A DNA stretch of 64,000 bases from Begonia masoniana (GCA_022432975.1 CM039516.1:36669599-36733598); one strand, 5' to 3'. Positions 12,055-24,210 are shown, counted from the first letter of the stretch. A program made the numbers and translations. The notes: generated by a model from the letters alone, not told the origin.

Positions 12055-15000
12055 ATGGTTCGAGGAAAAGATCCTCGGGATGACGCGCTAGATCGACTTA
12101 CGGAGTTGCTAGACCATCAGTCGCAGCACATGGACCGCCAAGCACAACAAATTGAGAATTTAGTAAATCGAGAGAACCAGAGGGCCCAGGATTCGGTGGT
12201 TCCTAATAACCAGGGCATGAAGAAGTTCCAAGGCGTACGGCCTCCAGTATTCGATGGCCGATCATCGGATCCAAATATTGCGGAGGAATGGATCCGGGTG
12301 ATGGAGGATATGCTGGATTATGCAGAGGTAGGGAACGGGAGTAAGGTGGCTTATGTTACCTTCCACCTGGCGTTAGACGCCCGTTTCTGGTGGGATTCGA
12401 TCAAGACAACGACGGACGTGTCAGTTATGACTTAGGAGCAGTTTAAGACCGTATTCTTTGACAAGTATTTCAGCCGCACAGTGTGGGCGGCAAAGAGGAA
12501 TGAGTTCACACAGCTAAAGCAGATAGGTTCGGTTGCTGAGTACATACGGAAGTTCGAGGCTTTATCATGATTTGCCCCACGTCTTGTCAGCGATAACGAG
12601 GAGAAGGTGCACCAGTTTATGGAGGGACTTAATCCGGAGATTCGGATGCACGTTATTGTCTCAGGTATTATTGATGTGCCCTATTCTGACATCACAGCTA
12701 GAGCTCTGGATATTGAGGCTGCCAGAGCTACTTGTGTTAGACCGAGGGAGCCAGCTAAGGGCTTCTTCTGTGAGATCCGACCTCAGTCACAGAATCGAGG
12801 TTGGCAGCCTAGAGCACAGTCCCAGTAGCAGCAGAGGGGTGTTAAAAGACCTCTTGAGGGAGGTAACGATCGGGGTAAGGGGAAGCAAGTACAATGGGCT
12901 TCTCAGATGCCATGGTGCCCCAGGTGCCAGAAGGAGCATAGTGGCGAGTGCCGCGTTGGCACTAATCAGTGTTTTAGATGTGGGGAGATTGGCCATTCCG
13001 TCAAGGATTGCCCGAAACCCGGCCGAGATTTGTCAGGCGGTAATCAGAGGAGGGTTATGCCTAGGATTTTTGAATTTATAGAGCCTGGCGATGTCGACGA
13101 CGAGGCTCAGCCCTCTGTGATGGCAGGTACTATTCTGATTATGGGCACCACTGTTTTTACTTTGATGGATACGGGAGCTACGCACTCCTTCATATCGACT
13201 GCATGCATGACTAGATTGGGATTAGAGTCTGAGTTAGCTGGGGTCGAGTATAGAGTGATGCTGCCTTCAGAAGAGCTTATGCAATCAGAACGTATTCTCT
13301 AGGGCAACGTCATCTCAGTGGGGGATATTACCCTTTATACTCGTTTGACAGTTATGAGCATAGAGCGGTATGATCTTCTCTTAGGGATGGACTGGCTTGC
13401 ACAGCACTTCGCCACCATCGATTGTCGATCCAGGATTGTGACCTTCCGACCCCCTGGTAAAGCCGAGTTTTCTTATCAGGCGATGAGAAAATTGAGCAGA
13501 TCGCCTATTTCTTATTCCATGAAGCTCAACGAGCAGTTTAAAGGTGCGTGCTCTATTTATCTGGCCTTAGTATTTGATATTCAGTTGCTCAGCGGAGTAA
13601 AGCCGAGCGACATTTCTATAGTCAGAGAGTTCTCTGAGATATTCCTTGATGATCTTCCCAGGCTACCGCCAGACCGAGAGATTGAGTTTACTATTGATGT
13701 CTATCCGAATACCGCGCCAAGGTTTAAAAACACGTATCGGTTGGCACCAGCTGAGTTGAGAGAGCTGAGGACTCAGCTTGATGAGTTGTTAGAGAAGGGT
13801 TTTATTCGACCTAGTGTTTCACCCTAGGGTGCGCCCGTTCTGTTTGTCGAGAAAAAAGATGGGACCCTCAGGATATGCATCGATTACAGAGAGTTGAACA
13901 AATTGACGGTGAAGAATAAGTATCCACTGCCCCGGATCGATGACTTGTTTGATCAGCTGTAGGGTGCCCGAGTATTTTCTAGGATTGACCTACGCTCAGG
14001 TTATTATCAGCTGAAGGTCTGGAGGGATGATATTCAGAAAACGACATTCCGAACGAGGTATGGGCATTATGAGTTCCTTGTCATGTCTTTTGGACTTACT
14101 AATGCCCCTGCAGCGTTTATGGATTTGATGAACCGTGTCTTCAAGGAGTATCTGGACAAGTTCGTGGTGGTTTTCATCGACGATATCTTGATCTATTCTA
14201 AGACGAAGGAAGAACACGAGGAACATCTACGGATTGTTTTGCAGATTCTGAGTCAACGCCAGCTATATCCAAAGTTCTCTAAATGCGAGTTTTGGCTGGA
14301 TAGGATCAGTTTTCTTGGCCATATCATATCACAGGAAGAAGTTTCTGTTGATCCGAGCAAGATTCAGGTGGTCAGAGATTGGCCACAGCCGAAGAACGTA
14401 CGTGAGGTGCGTGGATTTCTCGGATTAGCTGGTTATTATCGAAAGTTTATAGAGGGATTTTCGAAGATTGCAGTTCCTCTTTCACGTTTGACTGGGAAGA
14501 ACGAGAAGTTTGTATGGTCGGCTGCTTGTGACGACAGTTTTATGGAGTTAAAGCAGAGATTGACCACCACTCCAGTATTGACTCTACCTGTTGAGGGTGA
14601 CAACTTCAGTATTTATTGTGACGCGTCTGGAGTTGGACTCGGTTGTGTATTGATGCAGGAAGGGAGAGTTATTGCTTATGCTTCTTGGCAGTTGAAGCCG
14701 TACGAGCAGAATTACCCTACGCACGACCTTGAGTTAGCAGCTGTGGTCTTCGCACTGAAGATATGGAGACATTATTTATATGGGCAGCAGTGCGAGATAT
14801 TTTTCGACCACAAGAGCTTGAAGTATTTATTTACGCAGAATGAGCTGAATATGCGACAGAGACGGTGGCTTGAGTTCGTCAAAGATTATGATTTTGATAT
14901 CAAGTACCATCCAGGAAAGGCAAACAAGGTTGCTGATGCTTTGAGTAGAATGCCTTCTACGAGTCAGCCTTCACTAGCAGCGATGTCAGTCACGCTGCGG

Positions 15001-16506
15001 TCTGAGATTGAGAGGTTCGATGTGGAGATAGTGGCAGAGTTGTCCAGTATGCTCACCAACATTTCTCTCGTGCCGACCATTCTGGATAGGATACGCGAAG
15101 CTCAGCAGAATGATACGGACTGTGAGGAGCTTCGATTGAGTATGACGTTGGGAGACTCGTTGGATTTCCATTTATCGGATGATGGTATTCTGAAGTTCAG
15201 GCATAGGTGGTACGTGCCTAACGACGAGGGTCTGAAGAAGAAGATATTGGCCGAGGCACATTCTTCGGCATATTCTGTGCACCCGGGAAGTACTAAGATG
15301 CACCGGGATTTAAAGCAAAATTTCTGGTGGCCAAATATGAAGAGAGAGGTCGCCAAGTACGTTAAAACCTGTCTAATCTGTCAACAGGTAAAGGCAGAGC
15401 ACTAGAGACCGGGCGAAACATTATTGCCACTGCCGATTCTAGAGTGGAAGTGGGAGCAGATGTCCATGGATTTTATTGTTGGGCTCCCGAGGACGACGAA
15501 GGGCCATGATGGGGTTTGGGTGATCGTGGACTGATTGACAAAGTCGGCCCACTTCTTATCTGTGAAGATGGCATCTTTTATGGACCAACTTGCCGAGCTT
15601 TACGTGGAGGAGATTGTTAGACTGCATGGAGTGCCAGTTTCTATTGTCTCAGATCGTGATCCGAGATTTACTTCGAAGTTCTGGAAGAGCCTGCATAAAG
15701 CTATGGGGACTCATCTTATTTTCAGCACGGCATTTCATCCTCAGACTGATGGTCAGACAGAGAGGACGAATCAGATTCTTGAGGATATGCTCAGAGCTTG
15801 TGTGCTGGAGTTTCAGGGCTCGTGCAGCAGATATTTGCCTCTGATTGAGTTCTCGTACAACAACAGCTTTCAGGCTACGATTGGCATGGCTCCGTACGAG
15901 GCAGTGTATGGTCGGAAGTGTAGGTCTCCGTTATATTGGGACGAGGTAGGCGAGGCCAGTATCGTTGGTCCAGAGATTCTACAGCAAATGGCAGAGAAGA
16001 TTGCCATTATCCGACAGGGTATTGAGATAGCCCAGAGTCGACAGAAGAACTATGCTGACACGAGACGGCGAGAGCTAGAGTTCGAAGAAGGTGATGACGT
16101 TTATTTAAAGATTTCTCCGTTTAAGGGAGTTATGCGGTTCAGAAGGAGGGGTAAGTTGAACCCTCGAAATGTGGGGCCCTTTCCTATTCTGAAGAAGATC
16201 GGGAAGTTGGCGTACAGATTAGAGCTTCCGGCTTCTATGGAGGGTATCCACGACGTATTTCATGTGTCCATGCTTCGGAAGTGTTTGCGTGATCCATCAC
16301 ATGCCGTGGAAGCAACAGAGATCGAGGTACAACCTACCTTGACTTATGATGAGAGGCCAGTACATATTTTGGAGTCTTCCATCAAGGTATTGCGCAACAA
16401 GAAGATTCCGCTAGTCAAAGTATTGTGGCAGAACCACGAGGTGGAAGAGGCTACTTGGGAGCGACAGCAGGACATGCTTGCTAAGTATCCTGAGTTGTTT
16501 GTATGA
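12055..16506 (+). pseudogene. gag-pol: Chromovirus A gag-pol, one frame with eight nonsense codons
   Basis: A single uninterrupted frame starting MVRGKDP covers Gag, zinc knuckle CFRCGEIGHSVKDC, protease (MDTGATHSF), RT (FIDDILIYS near 14175), RNase H ([14 protein letters not shown]), integrase (MDFIVGLP, SDRDPRF, GQTERT) and a C-terminal chromodomain ending [19 protein letters not shown]. Premature stops are at 12433, 12568, 12826, 13300, 13825, 13960, 15403 and 15532. By comparison with element E or the family motifs they replace Trp, Arg or Gln codons, all by single transitions. There is no frameshift. Full length would be about 1483 codons, normal for the clade. It is not translatable as is. 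Confidence 0.93.
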
Positions 16507-16546
16507 TTTAATTTTGTGGGCAAAATTTTAAATAAGGTGGATGGAA

Positions 16547-19053
16547 TGTAATACCCGGCTTTACGGGATATTAATATTATATTATATGATGGCATTTTTG
16601 TAAATATGTCAATCAAGTCAGTTTTGTGAAAAGAAAGCGTCATTAGAATCCTAACGATTAATTAGAATTTTTAGAAATTTATGGAATTTTTCGGAGTAAT
16701 AACGCTATATTTCGAGTAATTACGTTTCTCATAATATAAAGGACGTTTTAGTAAAAATAGTAAACGAGGTCCGATTTGCAAACGGACAGTTTTAATAAAT
16801 CCCGAATAATAAGTTGGATTTATTGGTGAAATAAGGAAATTTGGAGAAACCGAATAGTTAGCCAATGAACGAAATGAAGGACGAAACAAATAGAAAATCA
16901 AAAGAAGGGCAAAATGGTAATTTGCCAAACCAAAATTATAAAAATATCAGAAATCCCTTTTCTCCCTCATTTCTTCTTCTCTGTTTTCACGAAAACGCCA
17001 AAGGCGATTTCGTTGTTCTCTAGCCGACGATCTCCTCCGTTCCAACCTCTGTTTCTCCTCTGATCGACCCGTTTCTTCCGTGCTTTCTCCTCCTCTCGCA
17101 ACCCTAGGTATGAATCTATGATTTTAGAGCGTTAGTTTTCAATTTTTGGGTTGATTTAACGTTAGGGTTTCTGTTTAGGGTTTCGTCGAAAGTGTGAATT
17201 AGGGTTCAAAATTTATAGATTGGACGTTATTGGACGAATATAATTGATTTAGGACAAATGTTAGATTTTGTAAAATTTTGAGATTTAAGGAAAAACTCGT
17301 AATTTGGGATTTGAGTTGCCGAGCGTGTATTGCTCAATGAAATAGCTCAATGAATTGGATTAAAGCTTTAGGAAATTTCTTTAGTTAAAGTTTTGTTAAA
17401 TTTGGACGTTTAGTAGTTTAAATTAGTTTTAACGGCGAATGTTGTGTTTTGCCTCAGACGAACGACTCTCGTGAACAGAGCTCGAGGTTTAGCGTGCACA
17501 AGGTAAGTTCTCGTGACTTACTCTGGCCGATTGGCCAACACCGTACTTCGATGTCGCGTCGAGGATCTTAGAGTATCGTGTGTTTAAATTGCTTTGGTTG
17601 GGTAGTTAGGTTAATCGCTTATTAAGTTATGTTTTTATTCGTCTTGATGGTATGCATGTTGGTTGTTTATTTTATGCTTATAACTGTTCATGCATCACGT
17701 ATTTTAACTAAGCATGAAAATGAATTTCCGCACGATGTTTTCATAAAACCGATGTGGCCCAAAAGGGGGGGCTATTGATCTATTGTGTGGACCGATTAAG
17801 GGTCTGACCAATACCACATCTCATGTAATGTAATAAAATACGTAATCTGTTATCTAGTCACGCGAGGTGGGGCTCAGGCACGGCTGTACGTGTTGTAAGC
17901 GTGTACCCCCCTCCTCTAGCTGGAAAGAGTAGTCCGACTGTTGGATGGGCTCTCTCCGGTTAGGGGGATGAGATCTCGGTGATATTCTGTCTGCCATGAT
18001 CTGTATGTTATGCATGATTTCTTAACTCCATATGCACTGCACGCATCTGTATTTACGTAGAATTTACTGAGCCTTTAGCTTATAGTGTGTCTGTATGGTG
18101 TAGGTGATATTGTAGGTGACATTGAGCCAGGTGAGGACGACGTTCCTCCTCCTGATGTATGATGCGGTTGATGGAGAATGGCCCGTGGGAGTGTGCTGAG
18201 CAGTCGGTGCGTTTTGACCCGTGGGGATGTATGTACGTGTTTTGAGAGTACTGAGTTATTTTTGGACAAAATATGTGTAAAGTAGAACATATTAGGATGC
18301 TTGGATCTGGCTAGATGTTAGGTTCATGTTTTGAGGTTTTAAACGTCTTCCAAAACCTGTTTTATAAACTGTGTTTTTGAAATGTTTCATTTGAACTGCT
18401 TGGAATTTAAAACAGGAGGATTTGATAATTTTTAAATATATCTACGCAGTTCGTTTTTATAAAAGTCTAACGTGGATTTAGATCGTTTAATTAGGGTGCA
18501 TAAGATGAGAATTGCGCAAGGGATAAGAAAGGAAGGAATGTTGGTGTTTGCTCTCTGGAACTTCGGATTCCAGAGAGCACTTGTATAAAAAAAAAAAAGA
18601 GAAGAAAGAAAAGAGGAGAGAAAAAAAAGAAGGAAGGTGGGAGGCGACTGATCGCCATTATGAGGGGCGACCAATCGCCCCTCCATGCCTTGTGTTCGGC
18701 GATCGATCTCCTGAATTTTGGAGATCGATCGCCCCTCACTTTGGTTACACATTGGCGATCGATCTCCTGAATATGGAGATCGATCGCCCCTCTCCTGTTG
18801 GTCGCGGCTTTGACCCTTATGCCCTCCCTCTTTTAACCGATTGTTTTATAGTTTTAATGAATCGTTTTAATTAGTTTTAATTTATTTTTATAATTGATTT
18901 TAAGTTTTGGTTTAAGTGGGTTTAAAAAAAACAGAACTAGATTTCAATTTCCGATTTCGATTTCATTTCCGTTTAAGTTTAAATTTAAAGTTTATAATAA
19001 GGATAAAAAAAAAATATGTACGGAAAATTGGGTACAGTATTAGGGTCGCTACA
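16547..19053 (+). repeat. 3' LTR of chromovirus A
   Basis: 2507 bp copy of the 5' LTR, preceded by a purine-rich tract at 16534-16546. It differs by a ~30-bp deletion near 17220, a few single-base changes and small homopolymer differences. Confidence 0.93.
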
Positions 19054-20499
19054 GGGACTTAGTTCCTTGCCCTCCCGATACAAACGTTATTAGAACAAAA
19101 TGGATCTACAAGAACAAAAGTGATGAGCATGAAAACATTATTCGCAACAAAGCTCGATTGGTTGCTCAAGGTTATTTGCAAATTGAAGGGGTTGATTTTG
19201 ACGAGACATTTGCTCCGGTTGCTCGCCTCGAATCCATTAGACTTTTATTAGCATTGTCTGTGTTATGCGCTTTAAACTTTATCAAATGGATGTTAAAGTG
19301 CTTTCCTCAATGGTCATCTCAATGAGGAAGTTTATGTTGCTCAACCAAAGGGTTTTGAAGACCTTCATCATCCCAATTATGTGTACAAGTTGAAGAAAGC
19401 ACTATATGGTCTTAAACAAGCTCCACGCGCGTGGTATGAACGTTTTACAGTGTATCTATTGTCCAAGGGATATGAGCGAGGGGGAGTAGATAAAATATTT
19501 TTCATGCGCCACAATAAAGGTCAACTTTTACTTGCTCAAATTTATGTTGACGACATCGTTTTTGGTTCAGTGTCATAGAAAATGGTAGACGAATTTATTG
19601 ACCAAATGAAGGGAGAATTTAAAATGAGTATGGTAGGTAATCTCAACTATTTCCTTGGACTCCAGATTCAACAAAAAAAAGAAGGTATTTTTATTACTCA
19701 AAACAAATATGCCAAGAATCTGTTGAAGAAATTTAATTTAGAAAAAGGTCGTCCAAGAAGAACTCCGATTGGAACAAATGAAAAACTATCTAAAGATGAT
19801 AAAGGAATTTCTGTTGACAGCTGTATATACAGAAGTATGATTGGTAGTCTCTTATATCTTACAGGTAGCAGACCTGATATTTGCTATAGCGTTGGTCTAT
19901 GCGCTCGTTTTCAAGCAAATCCTAAAGCGTCACACTTAGCGTCTGTGAAACGCATTCTAAAATATATCTGTGGAACAACCGATTATGAGATCTGGTATTC
20001 TTTTGACACTAACGCAAATCTTGTAGGGTATTGTGATGCTGATTGGGCTGGAAGTGCTGATGATAGAAAAAGTACATCGGGTGGATGTTTTTAGTTGGAA
20101 AATAATTTAGTTTCATGGTTTAGCAAGAAACAAAATTCGATATCTCTTTCAACTGCCGAGGCGGAATACATTGCAGCTGGTAGTAGTTGTACCCAGCTTC
20201 TCTAGATGAAGCAAATCTTGAAAGATTATGGTGTTACACAAAATGTCATGACACTTTATTGCGATAATATGAGTGCGATCAATATTTCTAAGAATCCTGT
20301 TCAGCATTCTCGAACAAAACATATTGATATCAGACATCATTTCATTCGATCACTAGTTGAAGAAAAAACTATTATCTTGGAGCATATGACAACAGAAAAA
20401 CAAATAGCAGACATCTTTACAAAAACATTAGATAGCTTGAGATTTGAAGAACTAAGGTCAGCTCTGGGCCTTTGCATTCTCTTAAGAAAGTACTTATGA
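19054..20499 (+). pseudogene. pol: Sirevirus pol, part 2: reverse transcriptase and RNase H (broken)
   Basis: Continuation of the copia pol after element A. It opens with WDLVPCP at the junction, then RTKWIYKNK and [14 protein letters not shown] of copia RT. A frameshift occurs near 19270. [16 protein letters not shown] and the catalytic YVDDI (near 19543) follow. In-frame stops are at 19576, 20092 and 20203. RNase H motifs YCDADWAG, SLSTAEAEY and KHIDIRHHF run to the stop at 20497-20499. All catalytic blocks are recognisable but the frame is dead. Confidence 0.9.
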
Positions 20500-20994
20500 G
20501 TTTTGTTTATATTTTTTTTGCATTCTTAAAATTAAAAAAAAAAGTCACTTGTATTGGGCGATTTCTTTGCTATTTTTGAGTTCTTGGTCTTCAACGTCCT
20601 GCATGACACATGTGATTTTCTATGAAGATTTCGTTCTCTTTTGTGAAAAAAAAAATTGAGTTTATTTCTCAATTTGTGGAAGGATTTGTGGTTTATTTCC
20701 ATAATATTTATGAATCTTTTGGCGGAATTTATGAAAATATGGGAGATAAGATATATTTGTTGGATTTTGGATGTATTTTTCAAATCTGTTGGAATTTAAT
20801 GGTGGATATATCTTTGAGTTTATTTCCCAAACCAGAACAGTATATTTCTCTGAAGTGAGTTTCTTAGGGTTATTTCCCTAAATTGGTGAAAACCCATTCC
20901 ATCACCTTACTGCTTTGTGTTTTTCAAATTCGCACTGAGTTTTTCCCTGCCTTCGTGCTCTCTGTTCTTCTCAAGCGTCTGATTACGCTCATCT
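20500..20994 (+). other. Spacer between pol and the third ORF
   Basis: AT-rich, with A-tracts, ending in a pyrimidine-rich stretch just before the ATG at 20995. A subgenomic or spliced mRNA for the third ORF would need its start or acceptor here; I see pyrimidine tracts but no decisive site. Confidence 0.4.
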
Positions 20995-22593
20995 ATGGCA
21001 AAAATAGTGGACTATAGTGATGGATCGTCTGATAGTGAGCATTTGTCTCACAACGGGTTTCGTGGAATAGGTACGAAATTGGTTCTTTCTGAAGAGTTAT
21101 TTCTAAATGTTGTTGAGGCCGTACCTATTAGTCAGTACAATCCTTCTGGCGAAGAGTGCAGTAAACGCAAGGATCCTCTTGCGCATTTGAAAGTTTCATA
21201 TGGACCTCAAAGGGTTCGCTCAAAGGTAGTATTACCTTTCAAAAGAAAAGTCTCACCTTCTTTAATTGATCAAGAATGTTCTGACAAAGAGTGGGACAGT
21301 AATGTTGACATCCACTCTTTATCTTTCGGGGAAGAGGATAGTTCGAAAGCTTCTGAGAAGAAAGTGTCCCCTCGGAGAAAATTTGCAAGATTGATGGATA
21401 ATCCTCCTAGAAAAACTGTTCTTAAGCCAAGTGCTAAAAGTAAAAGAAAATTAAAAAGAAAAGCTCCAAAGTCCTCGTCTACCAGTTCTAGACCCAAAGA
21501 AGGGTCACACAAAGTGTCTCACAAAAAATCCAGTAAGTCTTCTAAATCTCCTGAGGAATCTGATGTTTTTAGAACACCTTTCAATGCTAGTCTTTGGAGT
21601 ATAGTTTCAAAGAAAAATCTCTGGAGTGAATGGAATATACATATGGTGGATTTTAAGGATTGCAGGGATCTTGTGAATCTTCTAATTAGCCAAGGCCTAG
21701 GAAGAACTTTCAAAGGCTTAAAACCTTTCTCTGACCAAATAGTTCATGAATTTTACTGCAACCTGACTCCATCTATTATTGACCGAGGACATTCTGATTA
21801 TGGTCACGTGTTCTTGAGAGGTTCTTTATTTGAATTCAGTCCATCCACTATAAACACCTATCTTGGAAGTTTTTGGACTGACTCTGAAGCTTTTTCGCCT
21901 GATTTTGACAAGATAATCTCAAGTGTTATAGGAGGTGTTAGACAGATCTGGCCACGTGCAAAAGACTTCCCTGCCTCCCAGCTCACTGTAAAATTTGCTA
22001 TTCTACATAAAATTACAATCAGAAATTGGCTACCATCCTTACATGCCACTGGAATCAACAAGAAGATGGCTAGGGTGCTATTTCAAATTGGTACTGGAAT
22101 TCAATTCGACATTGGACAGTTTTTCTTCGATCAAATTTTGAAACATGTCAATGGCAAACACGACAGGTCTGCCTTACCCTTTCCCTGTTTAATTTTTGGC
22201 ATCCTGTCCTCTCAACAGATTTCTATGAGTGTTTCTGATAGTCTAACAATGGATAGTGAGGAAATACGGATCAGTTATAAACTTCGCACAGGTGGCCATG
22301 TTGATGACTTACAAAATGTTGCTGATTCTGAGGAAATTATTGAGAATAGTATTATTTCACGTACTATTAAAGTAATTAAAGGTGAATTGCAGGATCTTGA
22401 AAATAGAAAGAAGGTATTGTCTGATCTGCTGGATGAACTTGTTCAACATCCCTCTGTCAAAAAATCTTCACATCCAGCGAATCCAGTTCTTGTTAATGAA
22501 TCGAAGAAATCACCCTCTGGCTCCACATCTTCTGAACATGTTTCACCAAATGTCTCTGCAGAACATCCTTCTTCACTTGATCAATCTGGATAG
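20995..22593 (+). CDS. Third ORF of the Sirevirus-like element (envelope-position, plant transposon protein family)
   Basis: 532-aa open frame between pol and the 3' LTR, the position of the so-called envelope-like ORF in Sireviruses. Residues about 115-190 are very Lys/Ser/Arg-rich (possible nuclear localisation). Residues about 240-410 match what I recognise as the 'putative plant transposon protein' family: HEFYCNL (251-257), VFLRG (272-276), INTYLG (286-291), NWLPS (344-348), FDIG (371-374), LPFPCLI (394-400). Residues about 445-490 look like a coiled coil. I see no signal peptide or membrane segment, so a fusogenic envelope role is not supported. It is intact while gag-pol is broken. Function unknown. 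Confidence 0.8.
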   Translation: MAKIVDYSDGSSDSEHLSHNGFRGIGTKLVLSEELFLNVVEAVPISQYNPSGEECSKRKDPLAHLKVSYGPQRVRSKVVLPFKRKVSPSLIDQECSDKEWDSNVDIHSLSFGEEDSSKASEKKVSPRRKFARLMDNPPRKTVLKPSAKSKRKLKRKAPKSSSTSSRPKEGSHKVSHKKSSKSSKSPEESDVFRTPFNASLWSIVSKKNLWSEWNIHMVDFKDCRDLVNLLISQGLGRTFKGLKPFSDQIVHEFYCNLTPSIIDRGHSDYGHVFLRGSLFEFSPSTINTYLGSFWTDSEAFSPDFDKIISSVIGGVRQIWPRAKDFPASQLTVKFAILHKITIRNWLPSLHATGINKKMARVLFQIGTGIQFDIGQFFFDQILKHVNGKHDRSALPFPCLIFGILSSQQISMSVSDSLTMDSEEIRISYKLRTGGHVDDLQNVADSEEIIENSIISRTIKVIKGELQDLENRKKVLSDLLDELVQHPSVKKSSHPANPVLVNESKKSPSGSTSSEHVSPNVSAEHPSSLDQSG

Positions 22594-22828
22594 ATGTATG
22601 TCTGTATTTTCTATGAGACTTCTTCAGGTAATTTTTGCTGGATCCTTTGCACCTGATTAACTCTATGGCTTGATTGACAATGTTTTGTTCCCGTTCGTCT
22701 TTTTATGGCAAAAAGGGGCAGTATTTTTAGAGATTGACTGCTTTTATGATGCTGTGGATGTCTCTTCTTTTGAGCTATTATTTGAAATGATATAATATTG
22801 ATCGGATAGTTTCAAGAACTTCTCATTC

Positions 22829-22895
22829 AGGGGGAGTTTCGAATTCTCTTCTTCAGGGGGAGTTATGTTTTGCCAAAAATGCCAAAGGGGGAGAT
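22829..22895 (+). promoter_or_regulatory. Multiple polypurine tracts before the Sirevirus 3' LTR
   Basis: AGGGGGAG occurs at 22829-22836 and 22855-22862, then AAAGGGGGAGA at 22884-22894 directly before the LTR. A weaker AAAAAGGGGCAG lies near 22710. The last tract primes plus-strand synthesis; serial tracts are characteristic of Sireviruses. Confidence 0.88.
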
Positions 22896-23803
22896 TGTTA
22901 ATGCTATTGTGTGTTGGCATTATATTTTTGGCAAACTGTTATTTTTGGTAAGATATCATTTTGAAAATTATATTCTTTTGGAATATATATTAGTTTATCC
23001 TTATATTTTGGAGAACATATTTGGCAGAATATTTTGTCAATTCAAATGTGATTTGTCGAAAAAGGAATCGTAACAAACTTAGATCATGTTCCTAATTATT
23101 TGGGATACTTTCCTAAAGTGTCATTGGAAGTGTCTCTGCGGCAAATTTGTTAAGCAGAGTTTTTCGGATCCTTAGGCTGACTTCGTGGGATAAGATCTTT
23201 TGAATGAGTAGTCCGTTTTGAGAATATATCGTTGAGAGAAACAGATCTGCTCTTGCGCTTGATATAAAAGTCTTTGCTTTTTATGTTGAAGGTTGCCGAC
23301 GCCATTATTCTTGTGTGATGAATTTCTCTATTCATCTGGCCTCTTTATTTCTTCACCCATGTTTCTGTGTGGTGTATGTGATTATTGATTAGAGTTTGTC
23401 ATCTTTATCGTGGGCAAGGGGAGCTTGCCATACACGGATTCCAGGAGGAGTCATCTTCGACAAGGGGAGCTTGTCGCATTTAAATCCAGGAGGGATTGTT
23501 CTTAAGTCGAGGGGAGCTCGCAAAACAGTTTCACTAGTAAAGGTTGTAGGAGGCGACATCAAAGATAAGAGAGAGTCTTATTTTGTTTTAGTCCGAGAGT
23601 CTTGTAACCTTGTTTGAACTCGTGAAATGTTTTCATATCTGGGCGTGGCGCCGCAGATGTAGGCTGATTGCCGAACTGCGTTACTAACCTCCTGTGTCTT
23701 TAATTTCTGCATTTTTAATATTGTCCCATATCGTATTTATAACCGGTGTCACACGAAGTGTTACAACACTTTATAACATCGAGTCACTAACCTTGATGTT
23801 TCA
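22896..23803 (+). repeat. 3' LTR of the Sirevirus-like element
   Basis: 908 bp, TGTTAATGC to GTTTCA, uninterrupted, giving the true LTR length. Followed by target duplication GCAGT. Confidence 0.93.
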
Positions 23804-23808
23804 GCAGT

Positions 23809-24210
23809 ATCGCAATTCGCACCACAAATTCGACCTCCACGAATCCAGCTCAGTAAGGCTCACCATCCGACCAGGTTATATTTATTGCACAATTTGATAA
23901 TTTAACTTAATATTATTCGATTACTTTGTATTAGTTTGTGCAATTTGGGTTGATTTTGATTGCTGAGGTTGGTTTGAGATACAAAAGTAATTGTGAATGA
24001 AGTTTTATAATTGTGCACACCACTTGTTCGATGAAATATCTATGAGAATTCTAAGTTTAAAAAATTGATAATTGTCTTTATATTTTGTGTGTTGGAAGTT
24101 ACAGTACACAAATATATTGTTTATTTGGGTGTATTGAAACTTGGAAGTTATTGTACACAAATTTGGGTGTTTAGTATTTGTATTTGTGTTCTGTCACTTG
24201 TTAAAAAAAT
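23809..24210 (+). other. Continuation of the pre-insertion locus upstream of the pseudogene
   Basis: Removing the Sirevirus joins 1163 to this segment. Up to about 23874 it is GC-richer and ends CCAG|GTTATA, a possible splice donor, then becomes AT-rich until the ATG at 24211. It could be a 5' untranslated exon plus intron of the following pseudogene; this is inference. Confidence 0.35.

Larger units (their letters stand above)
9356..19053 (+). mobile_element. Chromovirus A (Ty3/gypsy, Tekay/Del type), complete but with eight stops
   Basis: LTRs 9356-11892 and 16547-19053 flank a single gag-pol frame. The 5-bp duplication GGGAC is at 9351-9355 and 19054-19058. The primer site follows the 5' LTR, and a purine tract AAGGTGGATGGAA precedes the 3' LTR. 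The C-terminal domain matches Tekay/Del chromodomains. The two LTRs are nearly identical apart from a ~30-bp deletion in the 3' copy (near 17220), so insertion is recent. The premature stops make it non-autonomous. Confidence 0.95.
1169..23803 (+). mobile_element. Sirevirus-like Ty1/copia LTR retrotransposon with a third ORF, interrupted by nested insertions
   Basis: The LTR pair (5' LTR 1169-5854, 3' LTR 22896-23803) is flanked by a perfect 5-bp target duplication GCAGT at 1164-1168 and 23804-23808. Domain order is gag, protease, integrase, RT, RNase H, then an extra ORF, as in Ty1/copia Sirevirus (SIRE/Maximus) elements. Three successive AGGGGGAG-type polypurine tracts before the 3' LTR are a Sirevirus hallmark. 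Its 5' LTR contains solo LTR G and its pol contains chromovirus A. Gag-pol is broken by several stops and frameshifts, so it cannot be autonomous; only the third ORF is open. The LTR copies differ visibly (a few percent by eye), so it is older than elements A and E. Confidence 0.93.

Noticed and set aside
12533..13081. 182-codon frame overlapping gag of element A
   Set aside because: Shadow frame; the zinc knuckle and gag motifs are in the other frame.
12433..15534. Programmed readthrough or stop-codon reassignment in element A
   Set aside because: Stops are of two kinds (TAG and TGA), lie at scattered positions including RT and integrase, and replace Trp, Gln or Arg conserved in elements D and E.
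20995..22593. True viral-type envelope protein
   Set aside because: No signal peptide, transmembrane segment or furin-like site is visible; similarity is to a plant transposon protein family.
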